Positions 1-4,928 of a stretch of DNA of 6,968 nt are shown in pieces. The DNA comes from URNF01 sp045543675. GTDB lineage: Bacteria > Bacillota > Clostridia > Oscillospirales > Acutalibacteraceae. A program made the position numbers and the translations under genes. The stretch lies in assembly GCA_045543675.1 (NCBI GenBank), contig JAZPXM010000024.1:1-6968 (forward strand), written 5' to 3'. How positions within the stretch are numbered: position 1 is the stretch's first letter; each line of letters begins with the position of its first letter. The notes beneath the pieces are model-generated. The model was not told where the DNA came from. It saw only the letters and a list, made by a program, of their open reading frames with translations, and did not search any database.

Positions 1-3
1 TTT

Positions 4-78
4 GACGGAGGGAGAGAAAAGGAAAATGATATTTGTACTTGTCCATCTCTCCCTCAGTCCTCGCAGACGCTCGGACAG
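4..78. repeat. Left part of a palindromic intergenic repeat, split by the IS30 element
   Basis: This stretch carries no convincing gene. It folds: GAGGGAGAGA at 8-17 is the exact reverse complement of TCTCTCCCTC at 46-55, and GAC (4-6) pairs with GTC (57-59) across one mismatch. It ends with GTCC...GGAC (57-60 and 72-75) and CAG (76-78). If 79-1179 is removed, it joins directly to CTCCCC...GGGGAGCC at 1183-1202. Read on the minus strand, the joined sequence has the shape GGCTCCCC...GGGGAGCTGTCC...GGACTGAGGGAG. I recall this kind of repeat as common between genes of gut Clostridia; that is memory, not a search. Confidence 0.55.
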
Positions 79-104
79 GGCGGATTGTCAAGTAAGTGCA
101 ACAC
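79..104. repeat. IS30 terminal inverted repeat (transposase 3' side)
   Basis: The inner 11 bases (94-104) are perfectly inverted at the other end. The outer part matches with several mismatches and a one-base gap. The transposase stop codon (complement of 88-90) lies inside this repeat. Confidence 0.6.
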
Positions 105-1074
105 TTTTTCCAAAAAAGATTTCGGCAGGCGTGTGCCAACTAAGGCATTTGCGAGGTCTGTTGTTCAGCAGATCAACCACCACGTCTACATCTTCTTGGG
201 TAATAGAGTGAAAATCAAACCCTTTCGGAAAGAAAAAGCGTAAAATGTCGTTAGTGTTTTCATTTGTGCCGCGTTGCCAAGGTTTGTGCGGTTCCGCAAA
301 ATACACTTGTGTATGCAGTTCTTTTTCTAATTGTCGAAAATCCGCAAACTCTGAACCGTTGTCTAAACTAATACTCTTAACAGGTAATCCTCGTAACATT
401 TTCACAATGGTTTTCCGTGTCAATACAGCTTCTCGCTTGGGTAATAAAGTAGCACATAAATAACGACTTTTCCTGTCTACTTGCGTAACTAATAGACCTT
501 TGCCAACACCACCGTAAACGGTATCGCCCTCCCAATCACCGATACGCTCTCTGTTTCGGATCTGCTCAGGCCAATTGGGTATAATGCGTTCAGGTTGAAT
601 ACTGTTGTAGCAAGAATTCCGAGGCATCATGAGCTTTCCACGGCGACGCAAGTGAGTTTTTCGGCTGATATTTTCAAAACGATTTGCTTTAATATAACGG
701 TAAATGGTGGCAGTTCCAAAAACAGGTTCTTTGGGATATTCCAATCTCCAACGATAACAAATTTCTTCCGGAGACCAAAATAAGCGCAGCTTTTCTGTGA
801 TGTACTGCCATTCAATAGTGTCAGGATAAAGCCGGTAATGCTTGTGCTCTCTTCGCCGAATAATAGCAAGAGTTTGTGCTCGCCAAGCGTGATAGCGGAA
901 GCGATTGTTGCTCTTCTTTTTGGGGGGATATTTGCTGCGATTACGATTGACTTCGCGACTGACAGAAGATACGTTTCGACCAAGAAAATTAGCAATTTTA
1001 CGAAAAGAATATCCTTCTGCTAAAAGTTGTTGTAGAAATTTTCTTTCTTCTAGTGTAAAATGTGTGTAGGACAA
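88..1074 (-). CDS. IS30-family DDE transposase
   Basis: Catalyses cut-and-paste or circle-forming transposition of the surrounding element by binding its terminal repeats. The protein is 328 residues, usual for IS30. Residues about 5-45 form an N-terminal helix-turn-helix (HFTLEERKFL...YSFRKIANFLGRNVSSVSREVNRN). Residues about 170-325 form an integrase-core domain. The catalytic triad is visible as D184 (GDWEGDT), D238 (SLDNGSEF) and E272 (GTNENTND), with the IS30-type spacing of 33 residues between the second D and E. The start is TTG at 1074-1072, chosen because a strong GGAGGT (1087-1082) sits seven bases upstream. No frameshift or internal stop is seen, so it may be active. The start region lies in the loop of a 12-bp inverted repeat. 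Family assignment is firm; the subgroup is not known. Confidence 0.93.
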   Translation of the reverse strand: MSYTHFTLEERKFLQQLLAEGYSFRKIANFLGRNVSSVSREVNRNRSKYPPKKKSNNRFRYHAWRAQTLAIIRRREHKHYRLYPDTIEWQYITEKLRLFWSPEEICYRWRLEYPKEPVFGTATIYRYIKANRFENISRKTHLRRRGKLMMPRNSCYNSIQPERIIPNWPEQIRNRERIGDWEGDTVYGGVGKGLLVTQVDRKSRYLCATLLPKREAVLTRKTIVKMLRGLPVKSISLDNGSEFADFRQLEKELHTQVYFAEPHKPWQRGTNENTNDILRFFFPKGFDFHSITQEDVDVVVDLLNNRPRKCLSWHTPAEIFFGKSVALT

Positions 1075-1122
1075 TATGCTTACCTCCGTGTTTGTGTTTG
1101 TGTGGTAACTACATTTTACACT
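1052..1122 (-). promoter_or_regulatory. 12-bp inverted repeat enclosing the transposase ribosome binding site and start
   Basis: AGTGTAAAATGT at 1052-1063 is perfectly inverted at 1111-1122, leaving a 47-base loop that holds the GGAGGT (1082-1087) and TTG start (1072-1074). In the transposase mRNA this would put the start site inside a large loop. The upstream arm read on the minus strand also contains TAAAAT, a possible -10 with GAGACA 17 bases before it. It could be a translational control hairpin, a binding site, or both. Function is inferred. Confidence 0.4.
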
Positions 1123-1152
1123 TTGGTTTGCATATTGTCTCTATTTTTTTAG

Positions 1153-1179
1153 GTGTTGCACTTCAAATGATAATCTATC
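1153..1179. repeat. IS30 terminal inverted repeat (transposase 5' side)
   Basis: Partner of the repeat at 79-104: GTGTTGCACTT (1153-1163) is its exact inverted core, and TGATAATC (1168-1175) matches the outer part at 7 of 8 positions. The outer boundary is placed next to the CAG at 1180-1182. Confidence 0.6.
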
Positions 1180-1205
1180 CAGCTCCCCTGACATGGGGAG
1201 CCGGC
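1180..1205. repeat. Right part of the palindromic repeat split by the IS30 element
   Basis: GCTCCCC (1182-1188) and GGGGAGC (1195-1201) form a perfect 7-bp stem with a 6-base loop. CAG at 1180-1182 repeats the CAG at 76-78 on the far side of the insertion sequence. There is no T-run on either side, so it is not a simple terminator. Confidence 0.5.
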
Positions 1206-1260
1206 AAAGACTTACAACCCATTTATGGGTGGCCGGTAACCGGTGCGTGGCTGGCAGGCC

Positions 1261-1282
1261 AATAAAAAGCGCACTTGTGCGC
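1261..1282 (-). terminator. Possible second terminator downstream of the SLOG gene
   Basis: On the minus strand GCGCAC-AA-GTGCGC (1282-1269) is followed at once by TTTTTATT (1268-1261). The stem is short (6 bp) but all but two pairs are G-C. It lies about 70 bases past the gene end and would back up the hairpin at 1321-1339. Confidence 0.5.
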
Positions 1283-1309
1283 AACCAGTATCGCATAGGG
1301 CTATGCCCG

Positions 1310-1339
1310 AAAATGAAATACCCCCCGCTATGCGGGGGG
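1310..1339 (-). terminator. Terminator of the SLOG-family gene
   Basis: A perfect 8-bp all-G/C stem (1321-1328 with 1332-1339, loop TAT) begins 11 bases after the stop codon of the minus-strand gene. On that strand it is followed by TATTTCATTTT (1320-1310), a broken but U-rich tail. It could also slow transcription from the plus strand, where ATTATTATATT follows. Confidence 0.6.
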
Positions 1340-1349
1340 ATTATTATAT

Positions 1350-1784
1350 TCAAACAGTTGACAGTTCAATGATGGTCTTGTGTTCCTTTTGCGCCATCTC
1401 CTTGAATTTTGCCGCGCCCCCAAAAGGGTGTTGCACATACGTAATGACCGTATCCGCCTGTTTCACCATCCATTGATTGCGTTTTAGTATGGCATAACGC
1501 GGTGGTACGCCGTGCAGACAATCGGGATACAGCGTGTTTGTGTAGTGTTCTTCTGTTTCTTTCTTTTCGACGGGCAAATAGGAAAGCACGACTGTATAAC
1601 GAATATGCGGATATTGCATTTGCAATTCTTGCAAAGTTCGTTTTACAACCCTATCAAAAGCACCGTTATTGCCTACATAAAAATCGTCCGCCGTATCGTT
1701 TTCTATTAAATCAATCAACACTTTTTTTAATACGGCGTGAACGTCTGACGGGGTTGTTCTGTGACCGAAAAAAGTACATTTCAT
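1350..1784 (-). CDS. SLOG/DUF1273-like small nucleotide-binding-fold protein
   Basis: A 144-residue protein resembling the SLOG superfamily, which uses a Rossmann-like fold to bind nucleotides or nucleotide-derived signals; the substrate here is unknown. Visible features: a KCTFFGHR strand at residues 2-9, a glycine-rich loop FYVGNNGAFD at 35-44, RNQWMVKQADTVITYV at 92-107 and FGGAAKF at 111-117. The start at 1784 (ATG) is preferred over one 16 codons further out because AAAGGAG (1802-1796) lies 11 bases upstream of it and the SLOG domain begins right at this methionine. It has its own promoter and terminator, and is divergent from an XRE-type regulator that may control it. No signal peptide or membrane segment is seen, so it is probably cytoplasmic. 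Family call is from motif memory. Confidence 0.75.
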   Translation of the reverse strand: MKCTFFGHRTTPSDVHAVLKKVLIDLIENDTADDFYVGNNGAFDRVVKRTLQELQMQYPHIRYTVVLSYLPVEKKETEEHYTNTLYPDCLHGVPPRYAILKRNQWMVKQADTVITYVQHPFGGAAKFKEMAQKEHKTIIELSTV

Positions 1785-1837
1785 AATTTTCTTATCTCCT
1801 TTCAATATGTGTAAGTAAGAATGCGTTTCCATTTAAT

Positions 1838-1866
1838 ATTGTATAATTGCTGACCAAAACAGTCAA
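1838..1866 (-). promoter_or_regulatory. Sigma-A-type promoter of the SLOG gene
   Basis: On the minus strand TTGACT (1866-1861) and TACAAT (1843-1838) are each 5 of 6 to consensus with exactly 17 bases between. The predicted start of transcription is about 1831, giving a leader near 45 bases before the ATG at 1784. Confidence 0.65.
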
Positions 1867-1942
1867 GTGCATACATAAAATTACTGAACGAAAGAAAGGA
1901 TATATGTAAAATAAAAGTATAAGAACGGGGCAGAGAAGGGGT

Positions 1943-2224
1943 ATGGCTTTGGGCAAAGAAGTTGCATATAAAAACAGAGATCGTTTTATTCAGTTGGGTG
2001 TAGCGATTTCAACGTTGCGTCGTATTCGTGGATTATCCCAAGAAGTTTTGGCGGAGAAGGCGGGTATAAGCCGTTCTTTACTCAGTAATATTGAAGCCCC
2101 CAATATGGCGTATAGTTTTTCAATGGAAGTTTTTTACAATATAGCCGATGCGCTGGATATAGCGCCCGAACGTTTGATGGTGGCATCTGTATTTTCGGAC
2201 GAACTTTTTGAACGAAAAGATTAA
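1943..2224 (+). CDS. XRE-type helix-turn-helix transcriptional regulator
   Basis: A 93-residue DNA-binding protein that is almost entirely one Cro/C1-type helix-turn-helix domain. Residues about 19-73 read GVAISTLRRIRGLSQEVLAEKAGISRSLLSNIEAP...YNIADALDIAP, with the typical LSQE, LAEKAGIS and NIADALDI landmarks. It has no extra ligand or peptidase domain, so the signal it senses is unknown. The ATG at 1943 gives the sequence pattern I recall for relatives, but AGAAGGGG (1934-1941) is too close to serve it well and would suit the TTG at 1949 better, so the start is uncertain by two codons. It is divergent from the SLOG gene and is followed directly by a strong terminator, so it is monocistronic. 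It may regulate itself and the SLOG gene; that is inference from position. Confidence 0.85.
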   Translation: MALGKEVAYKNRDRFIQLGVAISTLRRIRGLSQEVLAEKAGISRSLLSNIEAPNMAYSFSMEVFYNIADALDIAPERLMVASVFSDELFERKD

Positions 2225-2256
2225 AAAACCGCTGTGCTTTGCACAGCGGTTTTTTT
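2223..2256. terminator. Bidirectional intrinsic terminator between the XRE and SigK-like genes
   Basis: A perfect 9-bp stem (CCGCTGTGC 2229-2237, loop TTT, GCACAGCGG 2241-2249) is flanked by A6 on the left and T7 on the right, so it has a U-run on both strands. The A-run overlaps the stop codon of the XRE gene. It serves that gene on the plus strand and the convergent sigma gene on the minus strand. Confidence 0.9.
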
Positions 2257-2261
2257 GTTGG

Positions 2262-2291
2262 TGTGGGGACGTCGAAGGCGTCTTCCCTACA
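2262..2291. repeat. Imperfect palindrome next to the terminator
   Basis: TGT, GGG and GACG (2262-2271) pair with CGTC, CCC and ACA (2279-2291) with two small bulges and a 7-base loop. It resembles a small dispersed intergenic palindrome but nothing in this window repeats it. Confidence 0.3.
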
Positions 2292-2319
2292 ATAACACGA
2301 ATTATGTGCGCGGGCGTGG

Positions 2320-3009
2320 CTATTTCCCTTCAAACCTTGCGCGCAATTTGGATAAAGCTTTGGTTTCAATACGGGACACGTACGAGCGGGAAATTTTTAA
2401 CTGCTTTGCCACTTCCCGTTGCGCAAGCGGCGCACAGCCGATACCGTATCGTTTGCAGATGATTTCTTTTTCCCGCGGGGACAGCGTATCGTCCCGTAAA
2501 AACGTTGCCAGCCGCGCGGTGCCGATCTTCACGTCTACCGTTTCCGCAAGGTCGCTGTTGTCCGCCAACACGTCTAAAAGAGTAAGCGGTTGCCCTTCTT
2601 TGTCGGTGTCGATAGGCTCGGACAGAGACACGTCTTGCTGAAATTTCCTGTTTGCCCTGAAATGCATCAAAATCTCGTTTTCGATACAGCGGGATGCATA
2701 CGGTGCCAACCGCTTACTCTTGTTGTGGTCAAACGTGTTGACCGCTTTGATAAGTCCTAACGTCCCGATGGAAATCAAATCATCCTGGTCTTTGGCGTTG
2801 GCATAATATTTCTTTATAATGTGTGCCACCAACCGCAAATTGTGTTCAATCAGCGCGTTGCGCGCGGCAATATCCCCGTTTTCACGGAACGCCGCAAAGT
2901 AGGCACGCTCTTGTTCGGCGGTGAGCGGTTTCGGAAAACTGCCGTTTGAAACCACGTGCAACACCATATAGAACATACCCGACAGCACTTCTAATAACAA
3001 CGAAAACAT
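2320..3009 (-). CDS. sigK: SigK-like RNA polymerase sporulation sigma factor (sigma-70 family)
   Basis: Directs RNA polymerase to a distinct promoter set; SigK acts late in the mother cell during spore formation. The protein is 229 residues. Residues 1-20 are a hydrophobic stretch (MFSLLLEVLSGMFYMVLHVV) followed by SNGSFPKPLTAEQE, as in pro-SigK proteins whose leader holds them at the membrane until cleaved. Region 2 spans about 57-118 (NLRLVAHIIKKYY...DLISIGTLGLIKAV...RLAPYASRCIENEILMHF). Region 4 spans about 176-226, with the helix-turn-helix AQREVAKQLKISRSYVSRIETKAL at 195-218. The ATG at 3009 has GAAAGGGG seven bases upstream. The gene is whole, not split by a skin-type element, and ends in TAG. 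SigE or SigG is less likely given the N-terminus. A processing protease is not in the window. Confidence 0.83.
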   Translation of the reverse strand: MFSLLLEVLSGMFYMVLHVVSNGSFPKPLTAEQERAYFAAFRENGDIAARNALIEHNLRLVAHIIKKYYANAKDQDDLISIGTLGLIKAVNTFDHNKSKRLAPYASRCIENEILMHFRANRKFQQDVSLSEPIDTDKEGQPLTLLDVLADNSDLAETVDVKIGTARLATFLRDDTLSPREKEIICKRYGIGCAPLAQREVAKQLKISRSYVSRIETKALSKLRARFEGK

Positions 3010-3033
3010 ACGAAAACCCCTTTCTTTTCCTTT

Positions 3034-3062
3034 ATATTAAAGCGCCGCCCGTCCTATCACAA
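3034..3062 (-). promoter_or_regulatory. Possible promoter of the SigK-like gene
   Basis: On the minus strand TTGTGA (3062-3057) and TAATAT (3039-3034) are 17 bases apart, each 4 of 6 to the sigma-A consensus, about 25 bases before the ATG. A sporulation-sigma promoter cannot be excluded and would fit the gene better biologically. Confidence 0.35.
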
Positions 3063-3101
3063 AAATATTTTTTGAATTTACAAAGAATTCATAAATTTCT
3101 A

Positions 3102-3130
3102 TTGACATAATGCAAAAAGCGGGGTAATAT
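3102..3130 (+). promoter_or_regulatory. Sigma-A heat-shock promoter of hrcA-grpE-dnaK-dnaJ
   Basis: TTGACA (3102-3107) is a perfect -35, followed after 17 bases by TAATAT (3125-3130). A perfect TATAAT at 3128-3133 is also present but at 20 bases. AT-rich sequence just upstream (3061-3100) could act as an UP element. Transcription should begin near 3137-3140, right at the operator. Confidence 0.8.
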
Positions 3131-3140
3131 AATAGCACGG

Positions 3141-3167
3141 TTAGCACTCTAACGCTTCGAGTGCTAA
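3141..3167 (+). promoter_or_regulatory. CIRCE operator for HrcA
   Basis: TTAGCACTC (3141-3149), nine bases, then GAGTGCTAA (3159-3167): a perfect match to the CIRCE consensus, the binding site of the repressor HrcA. It lies at the expected transcription start, so bound HrcA should block initiation of the operon that encodes it. Confidence 0.97.
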
Positions 3168-3199
3168 AACCGCAAAATATGCCAAAGAGGTGAACGGCA

Positions 3200-4246
3200 T
3201 TGCAGTGGAATGATCGCAGGAAAAAGATACTGGCGATTATCGTAGAAGCATATATTGCAACGGGCGAGCCTGTCGGGTCGAAGTTCTTGGCGGAAAAACT
3301 CGGCAACGCCGTTTCCAGCGCGACCATCCGTAATGAAATGGCGGAATTGGCGGCGGCAGGATATCTGGAACAACCGCATACATCAGCGGGCAGAATTCCG
3401 ACGGCGCCTGCGTTTCGGTTTTATCTGGATAACCTGATGCAACACGATACATTGAGTGAGGAAGATATGGAACGTATTGACACCTCACTGCGTGTGTTGT
3501 CCGACAGTCCTGAAAAACTGATGGAAGAAGCATCTAAAATTCTTGCCACGTCTACGGGATACGCCGCAGTAACCACTACCCCCGACCAAAAAGGCTCGGC
3601 GATACGGCGCTTAGAATTGATGCCGCTGTCCCCGCGTAAAGCGGCGATGCTGTTGGTGACCGATTCGGGCGTATTACGTAACCGCACCTGCCGTTTTGCG
3701 CAGGAGATACGGTTAGAAGAGTTGGATAAGGTGGCAGAACTGTTACGGATGCGGTTTTTAAACGTGCCGTTAGCGCAGATTTGTCTGGCGGACATTCAGG
3801 AAGTGCTTGCCGCAATGGGTATTGCCGCCGAGCGATATTCGCCTGTGTTGGTTGCGTTTTACGGGTTGGTGCAGGAATCGGCTGACTCGGAAGTGTTGTT
3901 GACGGGACAGTTAAATTTGTTACAGCACCCCGATTATGCGCCTGACCGTGCCAAATCCTTGCTAACCTTTTTGGCACAGCGCGAGCAGGTGGCGGATATG
4001 TTGCAAAGCGCAGGAGATGCCGAAGGGTTACGGATACTGCTTGGCAGTGAAAGTACCCACGGCGAACTGAATGAATCCAGCATTATCACCACGGGATATT
4101 CCGCAGGCGGTAAAAAACGCGGAACCATCGGTCTCATCGGACCGATGCGTATGGATTATGCGTCTGCCGTCCCGAAAGTGGAGTATTTTGCCAAAGCTGT
4201 GGGCAGAATACTGAGTGATATGTTAGATGACGAAGGAGATGATTAA
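3200..4246 (+). CDS. hrcA: Heat-inducible transcription repressor HrcA
   Basis: Repressor of class I heat-shock genes. It binds CIRCE, and in known systems GroEL keeps it active, so misfolded protein relieves repression. The protein is 348 residues, close to the usual 340-350. The N-terminal winged helix (about 1-75) has GEPVGSKFLAEKL, SSATIRNEMAELAAAGYLEQPHTSAGRIPT; the middle is the GAF-like domain; the C-terminus keeps GPMRMDYASAVPKVEYFAKAVGRIL. The start is TTG at 3200: an in-frame TGA sits at 3191-3193, and AAGAGG (3185-3190) is 9 bases upstream. It is the first gene of the operon, 33 bases after CIRCE, so it is autoregulated. Its 3' end is close to the grpE start, suggesting translational coupling. 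Confidence 0.97.
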   Translation: MQWNDRRKKILAIIVEAYIATGEPVGSKFLAEKLGNAVSSATIRNEMAELAAAGYLEQPHTSAGRIPTAPAFRFYLDNLMQHDTLSEEDMERIDTSLRVLSDSPEKLMEEASKILATSTGYAAVTTTPDQKGSAIRRLELMPLSPRKAAMLLVTDSGVLRNRTCRFAQEIRLEELDKVAELLRMRFLNVPLAQICLADIQEVLAAMGIAAERYSPVLVAFYGLVQESADSEVLLTGQLNLLQHPDYAPDRAKSLLTFLAQREQVADMLQSAGDAEGLRILLGSESTHGELNESSIITTGYSAGGKKRGTIGLIGPMRMDYASAVPKVEYFAKAVGRILSDMLDDEGDD

Positions 4247-4247
4247 G

Positions 4248-4787
4248 GTGGCGGAAGAAGAAAAGAAAACAGAAGCGGAAACGGAAACGGCTGAAAAACC
4301 CGCACCTAAAAAATCCGCTAAAAAAGATAAAGCCGCCGAAATGGCATTTGCTGCCGAAAAAGAAAAACTCGAAAAAGAGTTAGCGGAAAGCCGTGAGCAG
4401 TATCAGCGGATGTTGGCGGAATACGCCAACTATAAACGGCGCACCGAGCAGGAAAAAGAGCAAATAGGTGCATTTACAAAAGCAGAGATCTTAGCCGCGT
4501 TATTGACGTCGTTGGACAATATGGAACGCGCGGTGGAAGCACCGGCGGGTGACGATTATAAAACAGGCGTTGACCTTGTGATGCGTCAGTTCAAAGAAGC
4601 GTTAGAAAAAATGGGCTTGGAAGAAATCAACCCGCAAGGCGAACCGTTTGACCCGAATTTCCATAACGCAGTGATGCGAGAAGATGCGGAAGACGTAGAT
4701 ACCGAAACGGTAACGCAGGTATTCCAGAAAGGATACAAATTAGGCGACAAGGTATTGCGTCCCGCAATGGTTAAAGTAGCCAACTAA
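4248..4787 (+). CDS. grpE: Nucleotide exchange factor GrpE
   Basis: Cytoplasmic co-chaperone; a dimer that drives ADP release from DnaK. I choose the GTG at 4248 (179 residues) because AAGGAG (4233-4238) lies 9 bases upstream; the ATG at 4227 would give seven more residues and overlap hrcA but has no evident ribosome binding site. Residues about 1-40 are Glu/Lys/Ala-rich and likely disordered. A long coiled-coil helix follows (EKEKLEKELAESREQYQRMLAEYANYKRRTEQEKEQ). The C-terminal beta domain has GLEEINPQGEPFDPNFHNAVMRED and ends in GYKLGDKVLRPAMVKVAN, the family signature. The start is one base after the hrcA stop, and 141 bases separate it from dnaK. Confidence 0.95.
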   Translation: MAEEEKKTEAETETAEKPAPKKSAKKDKAAEMAFAAEKEKLEKELAESREQYQRMLAEYANYKRRTEQEKEQIGAFTKAEILAALLTSLDNMERAVEAPAGDDYKTGVDLVMRQFKEALEKMGLEEINPQGEPFDPNFHNAVMREDAEDVDTETVTQVFQKGYKLGDKVLRPAMVKVAN

Positions 4788-4791
4788 ATGT

Positions 4792-4871
4792 TTTTTGGGG
4801 TTGTAACGGCGTTACTCTCGCTTGGCGTACACAAAGTACGCTGTCGCGCAAAAGTTTTTAACAACCAAAAA
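4792..4871 (+). other. Structured grpE-dnaK intergenic leader
   Basis: TTTTT (4792-4796) and GGTTGT (4799-4804) can pair with ACAACC (4861-4866) and AAAAA (4867-4871) around a 2-base bulge. This encloses a 6-bp hairpin GCGTAC/GTACGC (4825-4830 and 4836-4841). GTAAC/GTTAC (4803-4807 and 4811-4815) is an alternative. No stem is followed by a proper T-run, so it is unlikely to be a terminator. It could be an mRNA processing or stability element before dnaK. No convincing internal promoter or second CIRCE is seen. Confidence 0.35.
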
Positions 4872-4928
4872 TCGTATTTTAAACTATATTTCAAAAAATC
4901 TTTTTAACAAATTTGGAGGTAATGCATT

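Larger units (their letters stand above)
79..1179 (-). mobile_element. IS30-family insertion sequence, about 1.1 kb
   Basis: A single-ORF element whose transposase fills nearly its whole length on the minus strand. Imperfect terminal inverted repeats are visible: AAGTGCAACAC at 94-104 is exactly inverted as GTGTTGCACTT at 1153-1163, and further out GATTGTCA (83-90) matches the complement of TGATAATC (1168-1175) at 7 of 8 positions. CAG occurs immediately outside both proposed ends (76-78 and 1180-1182), consistent with the 2-3 bp target duplication of IS30 elements. The ends were chosen from that duplication and from the repeat that reconstitutes on excision, so they could be off by a few bases. 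The element looks AT-richer than the neighbouring genes and intact. Confidence 0.75.
1182..1339. other. Array of six consecutive short hairpins, no gene
   Basis: This gene-free stretch holds six perfect or near-loopless inverted repeats: 1182-1201 (7 bp), 1217-1230 (ACCCAT/ATGGGT, 6 bp), 1233-1243 (CCGGT/ACCGG, 5 bp), 1269-1282 (GCGCAC/GTGCGC, 6 bp), 1293-1306 (GCATAG/CTATGC, 6 bp) and 1321-1339 (CCCCCCGC/GCGGGGGG, 8 bp). In addition CCAGC (1179-1183) could pair with GCTGG (1250-1254), enclosing the first three. The last and fourth hairpins behave as minus-strand terminators. The rest may be part of a structured transcript or several stacked intergenic repeats. No known RNA family is recognised. 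Confidence 0.5.

Noticed and set aside
1..211. Small plus-strand open frame at the left edge
   Set aside because: It runs through the hairpin repeat and into the opposite strand of the transposase, with no ribosome binding site and a low-complexity product.
1182..1339. CRISPR array or integron-type attachment site
   Set aside because: The hairpins differ in sequence and spacing, there is no recurring direct repeat with uniform spacers, and no cas or integrase gene is nearby.
2234..2641. Plus-strand open frame opposite the SigK-like gene
   Set aside because: Antisense to a well-supported sigma factor coding region and without recognisable motifs.
4227..4247. ATG at 4227 as the grpE start, overlapping hrcA by 20 bases
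   Set aside because: The only good ribosome binding site, AAGGAG at 4233-4238, lies downstream of that ATG and is correctly spaced for GTG at 4248.
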